Positions 24,583 to 31,711 of a stretch of DNA of 64,000 nt are shown piece after piece (positions within the stretch are counted from its first letter, which is position 1; each line of letters starts with the position of its first letter). The notes beneath the pieces were generated by a model that did no database searches, had not been told where the DNA came from, and saw only the letters and a list, made by a program, of their open reading frames with translations. Origin of the DNA: CAWACP01 sp963780655 (GTDB lineage: Bacteria > Acidobacteriota > Terriglobia > Bryobacterales > Bryobacteraceae); the NCBI GenBank assembly GCA_963780655.1, contig CAWACP010000010.1:1-64000 (forward strand), read 5' to 3'. Made by a program: the position numbers and the translations under genes.

Positions 24583-25916
24583 TACTTCAGAACCTCCGAA
24601 TCCCCGGAAAGCCGTCCGGCCGCCAGCTCCAGCATGGTTACAGCTATGCGCTGGTCGTGAACCGCGGCCAGATAACGCGTGCGGGTTTCGAGCAGCGCGG
24701 TCTCGGTGCGCAGCAGATCGGTCACGTTGCTCATGCCGGCCTCGTAGCGATTGCGTGTGATGCGCAGGCTCTCTTCGGCCTCGGCGACAGCGGCCTTCGC
24801 CACCTCGATGCGCTGCCCGGCGGATTCAATGTCGGCATGCGCCCGGCGAACCTGCAGCCGGATGGCCGAGCCGGTGCGTTCCTCGTTGGCGCGGGCGCTG
24901 GCCACCGCGTCCGCGGACTCGGCGATGCGATCCTTGTCGGCGAGGCCGTTGAAAAGATTCCAGTGCAGCGAGACCGAGGCGAGCCAGTTGGCGCCGCCCC
25001 GGTCGATGAAGCGCTGGCGATCGGCTTCGAAGGCGCCGTGGAAACTGACGCTGGGCTGGAGCGCGCGCCGCGCCGCGTCGGCATGAGTCCGCGCGATTCC
25101 CGACGCCAGCCGCGCCTCCCGCGCTTCGGGACGCCGGTCCACCGCGCCCGGCTCCAGCTCAGCGAGGGACGCGGAGGGAACGTCCAGAGGATCGAGAGGG
25201 CTGGTGAGCGAATGGGCCGTGTCCAGAGGGAGCCCCAGCGCGTCGTTGATCGCGGCGCGCGCTACCTCCAGATCGGCGGCCCTTTGAATCTTCTGCTCCC
25301 TGACCGCCGCCAGGTGCACGCGAATGGAGAGCACATCGGCGTCGGTGGACATGCCCGCGGCATGCACCGATTCGGCCTGCTGAAGGTCCGCTTCGGCCGA
25401 ACGCACCGACTGCTCGGCGGCCGCGAGGTTCTCCGCCGCGAGTACAGCTCCGTAATAACACCGGACCACCGTTGCGATCGTTTCCATTTCGGTTCGCCGC
25501 TGTTCCTCCGCGGTCATCTCTTGTGAGAGCAGTGCAGCTTTGACGGCAGTGCGCGTCTGGCCAGCGTCGTAGAGCGGCTGGTCCACGGTCACCAGCGATT
25601 GAAAGTTGTCGAGAAAATCGGGGCGGTTGAGAGGCCCGAGCTGGAAGTTCTCCGCGGCGAACTGGTGCTGGGTAAGCAGCGAGCCGAAGACAAATACGGG
25701 ATTATCGCTGCGTGCGAACGACTCCGTGTAGTTCACCTTCGGCAAGGCGCCGCTATGCGCCTCCGCGACGCGCTCGTGGGAAGCGCGCGCATCCGCCGTG
25801 GCCGCCGCAATGGACATGTTCCCGCCGAGGGCCAGCCGCACGGCGTCGCGGAGGGAAAGGGGCTCCTGCGCCCACGCCTCGGACGCGATCACGAACAGGA
25901 TCAGCTTGCGCATCAT
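24582..25916 (-). CDS. TolC-family outer-membrane efflux channel
   Basis: 444 residues with a signal peptide ending near 'SEAWAQ'. Typical OMF layout with internal duplication: 'LSLRDAVRLALGGNMSIAAATADARASHERVAEAHSGALPKVNY' at the start and 'QPLYDAGQTRTAVKAALLSQEM' after the first beta hairpin. The second copy begins near 'RPEAREARLASGIARTHADAARRALQPSVSF' and ends 'NRYEAGMSNVTDLLRTETALLETRTRYLAAVHDQRIAVTMLELAAG'. It forms the trimeric exit duct for the adjacent RND pump and is the first gene of that operon. A perfect inverted repeat 34 bp upstream of its start also faces the OsmC gene. Confidence 0.92.
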   Translation of the reverse strand: MMRKLILFVIASEAWAQEPLSLRDAVRLALGGNMSIAAATADARASHERVAEAHSGALPKVNYTESFARSDNPVFVFGSLLTQHQFAAENFQLGPLNRPDFLDNFQSLVTVDQPLYDAGQTRTAVKAALLSQEMTAEEQRRTEMETIATVVRCYYGAVLAAENLAAAEQSVRSAEADLQQAESVHAAGMSTDADVLSIRVHLAAVREQKIQRAADLEVARAAINDALGLPLDTAHSLTSPLDPLDVPSASLAELEPGAVDRRPEAREARLASGIARTHADAARRALQPSVSFHGAFEADRQRFIDRGGANWLASVSLHWNLFNGLADKDRIAESADAVASARANEERTGSAIRLQVRRAHADIESAGQRIEVAKAAVAEAEESLRITRNRYEAGMSNVTDLLRTETALLETRTRYLAAVHDQRIAVTMLELAAGRLSGDSEVLK

Positions 25917-25949
25917 GCTTCAATTGCGGGGATGCAGGATTAACGCGGA

Positions 25950-25970
25950 CGTGACATGAGCGTTGTCACG
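25950..25970. promoter_or_regulatory. Inverted repeat CGTGACA-N7-TGTCACG in a divergent promoter
   Basis: Seven-base perfect arms around a 7-base spacer, between the divergent TolC (25916, minus) and OsmC (26011, plus) genes. The same half-site and spacing occurs at 37872-37896, again between divergent genes, so it is probably the operator of one regulator. Confidence 0.55.
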
Positions 25971-26010
25971 CTTCGCGAAAAAGCGCATCCTGAGTATTGA
26001 AGGCATCCTA

Positions 26011-26421
26011 ATGGAAGTTCTTATTCGTCATCTCGACAAAGTCAGGTTCGAAGCGAGTGCGCGGGGCCACCGCGTCATTTGCGACCAGCCGTTGGACAAC
26101 GGCGGCTCCGACCAGGGCATGACGCCTCCGGAGTACCTGCTGGCATCGTTGGGTACGTGCGCCGGCTTCTACGCGGCTCAGTATCTGGCCACGAGGTCGC
26201 TTCCGGCCGACGGCCTGGAGGTCCGCGTTACGGCGGAGAAGTCCCTGCAGCCCGCGCGTTTGGGAAGCTTTCGCATTGACGTAACCGTCCCGGCGCTCGA
26301 CCCGAAGCACGAGGCGGGAGTTTTGCGCGCCGTAAAAGCCTGCCTGATCCACAACACGCTGCTCAACCAGCCTCAGGTGGAGACGGCCGTGCACACGGCG
26401 CAACTGGTGGGGAAATCGTAA
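26011..26421 (+). CDS. OsmC/Ohr-like peroxiredoxin-fold protein
   Basis: 136 residues from ATG 26011. The OsmC fold is marked by 'RFEASARGHRVICDQPLDNGGSDQGMTPPEYLLASLGTCAGFYAAQYLATR', with the peroxidatic-type Cys in 'GTCAGFYA', and a second Cys in 'AVKACLIHNTLL', the two-Cys arrangement used for hydroperoxide reduction. The length and 'GMTPPEYLLASLGTC' place it in the OsmC/YhfA-like group, not classical Ohr. Its TAA is followed without gap by the ATG of a tiny putative selenoprotein, so the two are translationally coupled and may share a redox task. Confidence 0.9.
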   Translation: MEVLIRHLDKVRFEASARGHRVICDQPLDNGGSDQGMTPPEYLLASLGTCAGFYAAQYLATRSLPADGLEVRVTAEKSLQPARLGSFRIDVTVPALDPKHEAGVLRAVKACLIHNTLLNQPQVETAVHTAQLVGKS

Positions 26422-26559
26422 ATGCCCGAATGGTTGATCCCGATCCTGGCAATCGCGGCGTACTTCGTCGTAATGCGATGGATATTGCCGAAGTTCGGCG
26501 TGCCCACCTGAATGTCGGGCTCATGCGACGCCGTGCCGCGTCGTAAGAAGGAAGAGTGA
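26422..26559 (+). CDS. Putative small membrane selenoprotein (UGA read as selenocysteine)
   Basis: ATG 26422 directly follows the OsmC stop. 29 codons give one membrane helix, 'MPEWLIPILAIAAYFVVMRW' followed by 'ILPKFGVPT'. Then comes TGA (26509-26511), and the same frame continues 'MSGSCDAVPRRKKEE' to a stop at 26557-26559. Read through, this gives 45 residues with Sec-Met-Ser-Gly-Ser-Cys just behind the helix, a plausible redox pair at the membrane face, and a basic tail. A strong hairpin starts 13 bases after the TGA, matching the bacterial SECIS position (separate entry). Without Sec insertion only a 29-residue peptide would be made. The short length means coding statistics cannot help. 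The in-frame Cys, charged tail and hairpin together are what I rely on. Confidence 0.65.
26524..26545 (+). promoter_or_regulatory. SECIS-like hairpin downstream of in-frame UGA
   Basis: TGCGACGC (26524-26531) pairs with GCGTCGTA (26538-26545): eight base pairs including one G-U, closing a six-base loop CGTGCC. It begins 13 bases after the TGA, and the loop carries a GU, as required by SelB in the known formate dehydrogenase elements. The helix lies within the coding frame, as all bacterial SECIS elements do. Confidence 0.6.
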
Positions 26560-26590
26560 TCTACGGGCGCCAGATACAATCGGGATCTGG

Positions 26591-27205
26591 ATGCCCGTGG
26601 ATGCCCAATATGAAATCGAGCTTGCAGGCGCCTTATCGACAGGCGGCGAGGAAGCGTTCGAGCGCTTCGTCGAGTACTTCCGCGCGAAGCTGTTTCGGTA
26701 TAGCTGGCTGATGTGCCGCCAGCGCGAGGACGCCGAGGAAGTGGCGCAGGAGACGCTGCTCCGCGTCTTCGAGAGTTTTGACCAGCTACGCGAGCCCGAG
26801 CGCGTGCGGCCGTGGATATTTCGCATCGCGCGGAACGCCTGCCTGATGAAGCGGCGGCGCAGCGTGTTCGCTCCGGCGATCGAGTTGTCGCTCGAAGAGT
26901 TCGCGCCGGCGGTGACCGTGGACGGCGAACACCGTCATCTGCAGATCGCCGACTGGAGGGAGCTGCCCGATACGGGGCTGTTGCGCTCCGAGCTGCGCGG
27001 CGTGCTCGACGAGGCCATCGGTGAATTGCCGGAGGCGTACCGCGCCGTGGTGCTCCTGCGCGACGTCGAGGAGTTGTCGTCCAGCGAGACCGCCGAGGTG
27101 CTGGACCTGAGCGTGGATGTGGTGAAGACGCGACTGCACCGCGGAAGACTCGCCGTTCGCAGGAAGCTGGACGATTACCTGAAGCGGCGCCGGGAGGAGC
27201 GATGA
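26591..27205 (+). CDS. ECF-type RNA polymerase sigma factor
   Basis: 204 residues from ATG 26591 (a GTG two codons later is an alternative). Region 2: 'AFERFVEYFRAKLFRYSWLMCRQREDAEEVAQETLLRVFESFDQLREPERVRPWIFRIARNACLMKRRR'. Region 4: 'LDEAIGELPEAYRAVVLLRDVEELSSSETAEVLDLSVDVVKTRLHRGRLAVRRKL'. The linker between them (~95-135) is longer than usual and acidic. The next gene, a small zinc-finger protein, overlaps by four bases and is the probable anti-sigma factor. The start lies only 32 bp after the putative selenoprotein's stop, so read-through from the OsmC promoter is possible. Confidence 0.92.
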   Translation: MPVDAQYEIELAGALSTGGEEAFERFVEYFRAKLFRYSWLMCRQREDAEEVAQETLLRVFESFDQLREPERVRPWIFRIARNACLMKRRRSVFAPAIELSLEEFAPAVTVDGEHRHLQIADWRELPDTGLLRSELRGVLDEAIGELPEAYRAVVLLRDVEELSSSETAEVLDLSVDVVKTRLHRGRLAVRRKLDDYLKRRREER

Positions 27206-27465
27206 AGCACGATACGGAGCGTTGCCGCGAGATTTTCGAGCTGTTGTCCGAGTATCTCGATCTGGAGCTGCCGCCTGAAACCTGCCGCGAGATCGAGCAG
27301 CACATGGCCGGGTGCGCGCCCTGCGTGGAGTTCGCCGACAGCCTGCGCAGGACTGTGGACCTGTGCCGCGGATACGAGCCAGGCGAGATGCCCGGGCCCC
27401 TGAGCGAATCGGCGCGCAACGAGCTGGAACTGGCCTGGCGCAAAGCGAAGGCCGCCCGCTCCTGA
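27202..27465 (+). CDS. Zinc-finger (zf-HC2) anti-sigma-type protein
   Basis: 87 residues. The zinc site is 'CREIEQHMAGCAPCVEF': His followed by CxxC, with a preceding Cys, the ZAS signature of zf-HC2 proteins. The N-terminal helix 'CREIFELLSEYLDLEL' is the usual lead-in. No membrane helix follows, so it is a soluble regulator, likely to hold the overlapping ECF sigma factor. The stop codon is directly followed by a type 2 repeat. Confidence 0.85.
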   Translation: MKHDTERCREIFELLSEYLDLELPPETCREIEQHMAGCAPCVEFADSLRRTVDLCRGYEPGEMPGPLSESARNELELAWRKAKAARS

Positions 27466-27508
27466 GTGTGGGGCGGGCGCCTCGCCTGCGGCGGACGCCT
27501 CGTCCGCC
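27466..27508. repeat. GC-rich palindromic repeat (type 2)
   Basis: GTGTGGGGCGGGCGCCTCGC plus CTGCGGCGGACGCCTCGTCC: two adjacent hairpins with the shared TGTGGGGC lead. It begins on the base after the anti-sigma stop. Confidence 0.75.
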
Positions 27509-27567
27509 TTCAGCCCGGCCGCCAGGAAGCTTCCTGCCCTCATGGTGCGGTAGAATGGCGCGCAGGA

Positions 27568-27987
27568 ATGATCGACCCTGCCCAGCAGCCGCCCGCTGAG
27601 GAGATCCCGGATAAGCTCTACTTCCGTATCGGGGATGTAAGTAAGCTGGCCGGCATCAAACCCTACGTCCTGCGCTTCTGGGAATCCGAATTCCCTTCGC
27701 TGATGCCGAAGAAATCCGGTACGGGCCACCGTCTGTACCGCCGCCGGGATGTGGAAACTGTGCTGGAAATCAAGCGGCTCTTGTACGATCGCCGCTTCAC
27801 CATCGAGGGCGCGCGCAAGTTCCTCGACGACCGCGCGAAATCCGAACCGCAACTCGATTCGCGGCCCGCGCGCAAGCCGAAGCGCTGCCAGGCGGAGCTG
27901 TTCCCCGATCCCTCCGCCGCCCCGGCTGCCGCCATGCTCGAGAAGGTCCGCACCGAGCTCCGGGCCATCCTCAAAGTCCTGAATTAG
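27568..27987 (+). CDS. MerR-family transcriptional regulator
   Basis: 139 residues, ATG 27568 after CAGGA. The MerR helix-turn-helix and wing: 'KLYFRIGDVSKLAGIKPYVLRFWESEFPSLMPKKSGTGHRLYRRRDVETVLEIKRLLYDRRFTIEGARKFLDD'. The 'RFWE.EFP.L.P.KS..GHRLYRR.D' pattern is that of the MerR group often found near ihfA/pheT in other bacteria, with no effector domain: after residue ~95 only a basic linker and a final helix remain. No target site is obvious. Confidence 0.9.
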   Translation: MIDPAQQPPAEEIPDKLYFRIGDVSKLAGIKPYVLRFWESEFPSLMPKKSGTGHRLYRRRDVETVLEIKRLLYDRRFTIEGARKFLDDRAKSEPQLDSRPARKPKRCQAELFPDPSAAPAAAMLEKVRTELRAILKVLN

Positions 27988-27994
27988 TTCGGCC

Positions 27995-28075
27995 TTACTT
28001 CCCTTACTTCCCTTACTTCCCTTACTTCCCTTACTTCCTTTTCTTCCTTTTCTTCCTTTTCTTCCTTTGCTTCGT
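27995..28075. repeat. 9-bp tandem repeat (TTACTTCCC / TTTCTTCCT)
   Basis: Nine consecutive 9-mers: four TTACTTCCC, one TTACTTCCT, three TTTCTTCCT and one TTGCTTCGT. The strand is pure pyrimidine apart from single A or G positions. It separates the MerR gene from the FlbD-MotAB genes. A polypyrimidine tract of this kind can slip and change copy number or form a triplex. Confidence 0.85.
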
Positions 28076-28133
28076 TTGGATTTCCCTCCCCCTCAAATCC
28101 CTCCCCCACCCGCCGATAAGCCCCTTGTAGCTC

Positions 28134-28343
28134 ATGATTCGGCTTACGCGCATCAATCGCATTCCGCTGGTGATCAACTCCGATCTCATTGAGCACATTG
28201 AGGTGACCCCGGACACGGTTGTCAGCCTTACCACCGGCCAGAAATTCATGGTGCTCGAGAGCGCAGACGAGGTAATCGATCGCGTTATCCGATTCCGGCG
28301 CGAGATCATGCATTCCGAACCGGACCGGAAGGTAATCGATTAA
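28134..28343 (+). CDS. flbD: FlbD-family flagellar protein
   Basis: 69 residues: 'MIRLTRINRIPLVINSDLIEHIEVTPDTVVSLTTGQKFMVLESADEVIDRVIRFRREI', the complete short FlbD family pattern ('I.LTRlNg..l.iN.dlIe.ie.tPDTvI.L.nG.k..V.Es.eEvi..i'). Its precise role is not established, but it is nearly always next to motA/motB, as here. The gap to the motA start is 6 bp. Confidence 0.9.
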   Translation: MIRLTRINRIPLVINSDLIEHIEVTPDTVVSLTTGQKFMVLESADEVIDRVIRFRREIMHSEPDRKVID

Positions 28344-28349
28344 GGTCCG

Positions 28350-29219
28350 ATGCCTGACGAACCCGCGAAGCCCGCAGCAAAAAAATCCGGCGGCAAACTC
28401 GACTTCGGCACAATCGGCGGAATACTTGTCGCGCTGGGAGGGATCCTCGGAGGACTCATCATCGAGGGCGGCAAGATCACTGATGTCTCACAGCTCACCG
28501 CCGCAATGATTGTCCTCGGTGGAACGTTCGGCGCCGTGATGGTCAACACGCCGCTGGGGACGCTCACGCGCGCATTGAAGCGCTTTGGAAGCGTGTTCGT
28601 CGAGGGCGCCTTCGCCCCCCGCGAGATGGTGGAGGAGATCATCGGTTACGCCACCCGGGCGCGCAAGAACGGCATCGTGTCGCTCGAAAGCGAGGCGGAA
28701 CGGATCAAAGATCCGTTCCTGCGCAAAGCCCTCAACCTGGCCGTGGACGGTACCGACCTGCAGGAGCTTCGGAAAATGATGGAACTGGAGATGGCCATTG
28801 AAGCGGAACGCGCCGAATCGGAGGCCAAAGTGTTCGAAAGCGCCGGCGGATACTCGCCCACCATCGGCATCATCGGCGCCGTGCTCGGCCTCATTCAGGT
28901 TATGAAGCACCTCTCCAACATCGAAGAGGTGGGTCACGGAATTGCGGTGGCCTTTGTTGCCACGGTGTACGGGGTTGCCGCGGCGAATATCCTGTTCCTG
29001 CCGGCTGCGAACAAGATCAAGGCCCGCGCCAAAGTCGAGACGGACATGAAGGAGCTCATCCTCGAAGGCGTCGTGGGCATCGTGGAGGGCCTCAATCCGA
29101 AGCTGGTCCGCAGCAAACTCGAGGCCTGGATCATCGCCGACGGGGCCGCCGAAAAGAAGAAGAAGGGGAAAGAAAAGGATGCGCCCGCGGCCTCGAAAAC
29201 CGCGCCCGCGCAGGTCTGA
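28350..29219 (+). CDS. motA: Flagellar motor stator protein MotA
   Basis: 289 residues. Four membrane segments ('FGTIGGILVALGGILGGLIIEGG', 'QLTAAMIVLGGTFGAVMVNTP', 'YSPTIGIIGAVLGLIQVMKHL', 'GIAVAFVATVYGVAAANILFLPAANKIK') and the large cytoplasmic loop between helices 2 and 3 ('REMVEEIIGYATRARKNGIVSLESEAERIKDPFLRKAL') that meets FliG. The Pro pairs after helix 3 and at 'FLPAA' are the conserved hinge prolines. It forms the ion channel of the stator with MotB, whose gene follows 3 bp later. The C-terminal tail is Lys-rich and of low complexity. Confidence 0.95.
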   Translation: MPDEPAKPAAKKSGGKLDFGTIGGILVALGGILGGLIIEGGKITDVSQLTAAMIVLGGTFGAVMVNTPLGTLTRALKRFGSVFVEGAFAPREMVEEIIGYATRARKNGIVSLESEAERIKDPFLRKALNLAVDGTDLQELRKMMELEMAIEAERAESEAKVFESAGGYSPTIGIIGAVLGLIQVMKHLSNIEEVGHGIAVAFVATVYGVAAANILFLPAANKIKARAKVETDMKELILEGVVGIVEGLNPKLVRSKLEAWIIADGAAEKKKKGKEKDAPAASKTAPAQV

Positions 29220-29222
29220 CCC

Positions 29223-30020
29223 ATGCCGCGCCGCAAGCCCGCCGCATCCCACGAGAACCACGAGCGCTGGCTCGTCTCCTATGCCGATTTCATCACGCTG
29301 CTGTTCGCGTTTTTCGTGGTCATGTTCGCCACCTCTCAGACCGACAAGAACAAGGCTAAAGCAGCGGAGGAATCGGTCAGGAAAGCGCTCGAGGAAGGTC
29401 AGCTCTCCGCGGTGGTCCAGGTTCTGTTCGGCGGCGCGCCCAAAGACAAGGGCAAAGGCAACGCGAAGATGCAGGGTCCGAGGGGCGAGTTGAAGAAGGC
29501 TCCGCCCATTCCGCCGGTCGGCAAAGTGGTGGAGTTACTGCCTTCGCTGAACGCGCTCTCGAAGCAGTTGGAACTGGAGATCAAAGCCGGGAAGATCCAG
29601 GTCTCCATGGAACCGCGCGGTCTGGTCATCAGCTTCCGCCAGGCTGCCCTGTTCCCATCGGGCGGCGCCACCATGCTGCCCGAGGCCCGCGAGCCGATGG
29701 CGAAGATCGCCGCTATCATGAATCAGGTGCCCAATCCGGTCCGGCTGGAAGGACACACGGATTCCATGCCCATTCACAATGGCCAGTTCCAGAGCAACTG
29801 GGAACTGTCCGCGGCCCGCAGTATCGACCTCCTGCGGGTGCTCACCGAGGAATTCGGCGTGCTGGAGGAAAAGCTCTCCATCGCCGGCTATGCCGACAAC
29901 AGCCCGGTGGAAAGCAACGACACCGAAGAGGGCCGGCAGCGTAACCGCCGCGTCGATATCGTCATCTTGAATGAGGTGGGAGTAATCGCCGAGCCGCAGC
30001 GAGCTTCACCGAAGAACTGA
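29223..30020 (+). CDS. motB: Flagellar motor stator protein MotB (OmpA-like)
   Basis: 265 residues. Single helix 'WLVSYADFITLLFAFFVVMFA' with the ion-carrying Asp22. Next a plug/linker, and a C-terminal OmpA-like peptidoglycan-binding domain: 'LEGHTDSMPIHNGQFQSNWELSAARSIDLLRVL...LSIAGYADNSPVESNDTEEGRQRNRRVDIVI'. It anchors the MotA/MotB stator to the cell wall. The order flbD-motA-motB is the usual minimal motility cluster; no other flagellar genes lie in the window. Confidence 0.95.
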   Translation: MPRRKPAASHENHERWLVSYADFITLLFAFFVVMFATSQTDKNKAKAAEESVRKALEEGQLSAVVQVLFGGAPKDKGKGNAKMQGPRGELKKAPPIPPVGKVVELLPSLNALSKQLELEIKAGKIQVSMEPRGLVISFRQAALFPSGGATMLPEAREPMAKIAAIMNQVPNPVRLEGHTDSMPIHNGQFQSNWELSAARSIDLLRVLTEEFGVLEEKLSIAGYADNSPVESNDTEEGRQRNRRVDIVILNEVGVIAEPQRASPKN

Positions 30021-30050
30021 GCAGTGGCGGCATCCAACCGCGCCGTTTCT

Positions 30051-30077
30051 GAGCCGCGACCGTCAGGGAGCGGTAAC
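30051..30077 (+). repeat. Type 3 repeat
   Basis: GAGCCGCGACCGTCAGGGAG plus CGGTAAC: a near-identical copy of the element at 36042-36068 and (inverted) 15178-15203. It lies between the convergent motB and rnc genes. Confidence 0.8.
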
Positions 30078-30084
30078 GCGTCGA

Positions 30085-30777
30085 TCAGCGATTCAGCAAC
30101 TGGTCCAGAACCAGCCGCGCGGCTTGCTGGCTGGCGCTCTTCTTTGACAGACCTTCCGCGCGCGCCAGCCAGTCTTGTCCCACTTGAGCCTCGACGGTAA
30201 ATATCCGGGCGTGCTCCGGACCGCGTTCCTCTACGATGAAATACCTGGGCAGCGGAAGCTTGAGCGTCCTCGCCAGCTCCTGCAGCGCAGTTTTGTTGTC
30301 GGTGACGGCCGCGGATTCCGAATCGAGCGATGGCAGGCCAGCCAGGACGTGCCGCTCCACGAACGCTCGCGCGGGCTCGATGCCGCCATCCAGATAAATG
30401 GCCGCGATGAGCGCCTCCACCGCATCCGCCAGCAGCGCCCGTTTCTCGCGGCCGCCGCTCATCTCCTCGCCCCGGCCGAGCAGCAGGTGATGCCCGAGGC
30501 CAAGCGCCTGGGCCACCTCATGCAGATGCGCGGCGCTCACCACCCACGCCTTCACCCGCGAAAGGCGACCCTCCGGCCACGCCGGGTGCTCCGCCACCAG
30601 GGCCTCGGTCACGAAGAAACCCAGGATGGCGTCTCCCAGGAATTCCAGTTGTTCGTTGTCGGCTCGCCCCTGCTCGGGCGCGTTCTCCCGGACCCGGCTC
30701 TTGTGCGTCAGCGCGCGCTCCAGAAGCTCGGGATTCGCGAACTGCCGCCCCAGTATCTGTTCCAGCTCTGCGAACAC
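30085..30777 (-). CDS. rnc: Ribonuclease III
   Basis: 230 residues, GTG start. The catalytic domain holds the signature 'NEQLEFLGDAIL' (41-52) with Glu45 and Asp49, and the second metal cluster 'KRALLADAVEALIAAIYLDGG' with Asp118 and Glu121. The C-terminal double-stranded RNA-binding domain reads 'DNKTALQELARTLKLPLPRYFIVEERGPEHARIFTVEAQVG...GLSKKSASQQAARLVLDQL'. It cleaves double-stranded RNA in rRNA processing and mRNA decay. In the minus-strand direction it follows a TPR protein gene 24 bp upstream and may be cotranscribed with it. Confidence 0.95.
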   Translation of the reverse strand: MFAELEQILGRQFANPELLERALTHKSRVRENAPEQGRADNEQLEFLGDAILGFFVTEALVAEHPAWPEGRLSRVKAWVVSAAHLHEVAQALGLGHHLLLGRGEEMSGGREKRALLADAVEALIAAIYLDGGIEPARAFVERHVLAGLPSLDSESAAVTDNKTALQELARTLKLPLPRYFIVEERGPEHARIFTVEAQVGQDWLARAEGLSKKSASQQAARLVLDQLLNR

Positions 30778-30801
30778 CTCGCCGGGGTCCTTCGCCCGCC
30801 G

Positions 30802-31647
30802 CTATTTTGTAGCCGGAGTGCTCTGCGGAGCGGCGGGTGTGGCCGGCGCCGGGATGGCCGGGGTGGCCGGCGCGGATGAAGCGCCTCCGCCGGCGGCGCT
30901 CTTTTTGGCCATGGCCTGTTTCTTCGCGTTCTCCGCGAACTGCTTGTACTGCGGCGGAATATCCGGCATGGCCGACACCTTGTCGAACGTGGCGATCGCG
31001 TCGTCGTATTTACCCGCCTTCACATAAGTGTCGCCCAGCCGAAGCGAGGTTGCCGGGTCCGGAGAAAGCTCCGCCGCCGTCTTGTATTCCGCGATCGCGT
31101 CGTCGTATTTCTTTCGGTCCACCGCCACCATGGCGATTGCCGCGTGCGCGCTGGACTGCAACGCCTTCTGGGCTTCGGGCCACTTGTCTTCGGGAATGAG
31201 CGGCGGCTTTGTCGCTGTCTTCAGCGTCTCCAGCGCTTCGTGAGCATACTTGTCGGCCTTGTCCAGCTTTTCGGTCTTGTCCAGATCGAATTCCTTCGTG
31301 TTGGCGGCGGTGTTCATGGAAATCGCCAGCATGGCAATGTAGCTCTTCGGATTCGCCTCCAGATCGCGCTCCGCCCATGAAACGGTAAGCGGATAATCGC
31401 CTTTCTGCTGAGCCAGTTGCACGGCCATGTCCAGCAGCACCGGCTTGTACGCCGTGTCCGCGAAGTTGCCCAGCATGTCGTCGATGGCCTTGAGCTTCGC
31501 ATCCGTGTCGGGCGCGCTCTGAATGGCCATCAGAGCGTCCCGTTCCTTCGCCGACTTCGGGGCCAGGGTCTGGGCCGTTGCCGTCCAGCCCGCAACCAGA
31601 ATCACGGCTCCGCTGAGGGCCGCGTTGATCGTCGTCCGCATTCTCAT
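30802..31647 (-). CDS. Exported TPR-repeat protein
   Basis: 281 residues from ATG 31647, chosen because AGGACAGG lies upstream; a GTG three codons earlier is possible. Signal peptide 'TTINAALSGAVILVAGWTATAQ'. The body is helical, with TPR units such as 'AHAAIAMVAVDRKKYDDAIAEYKTAAELSP' and 'ATSLRLGDTYVKAGKYDDAIATFDKVSAMP'. The C-terminus is low-complexity (Ala, Pro, Thr, Ser). It should act as a periplasmic scaffold; partners are unknown. It sits between rnc and another TPR-containing gene on the same strand. Confidence 0.8.
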   Translation of the reverse strand: MRMRTTINAALSGAVILVAGWTATAQTLAPKSAKERDALMAIQSAPDTDAKLKAIDDMLGNFADTAYKPVLLDMAVQLAQQKGDYPLTVSWAERDLEANPKSYIAMLAISMNTAANTKEFDLDKTEKLDKADKYAHEALETLKTATKPPLIPEDKWPEAQKALQSSAHAAIAMVAVDRKKYDDAIAEYKTAAELSPDPATSLRLGDTYVKAGKYDDAIATFDKVSAMPDIPPQYKQFAENAKKQAMAKKSAAGGGASSAPATPAIPAPATPAAPQSTPATK

Positions 31648-31711
31648 CTGTAGCACCTGTCCTTAATCGCCGCCGCGCGCATAAGCAGGCGGTCGCTTGT
31701 AATGTACATCC

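Noticed and set aside
27995..28075. Possible CRISPR-like array
   Set aside because: The units are 9 bp and contiguous with no spacers, so it is a simple tandem repeat.
27984..28313. Minus-strand frame with KEE/REV tandem codons
   Set aside because: It is antisense to flbD and its repeats are just the 9-bp tandem DNA repeat translated; no plausible start or ribosome site.
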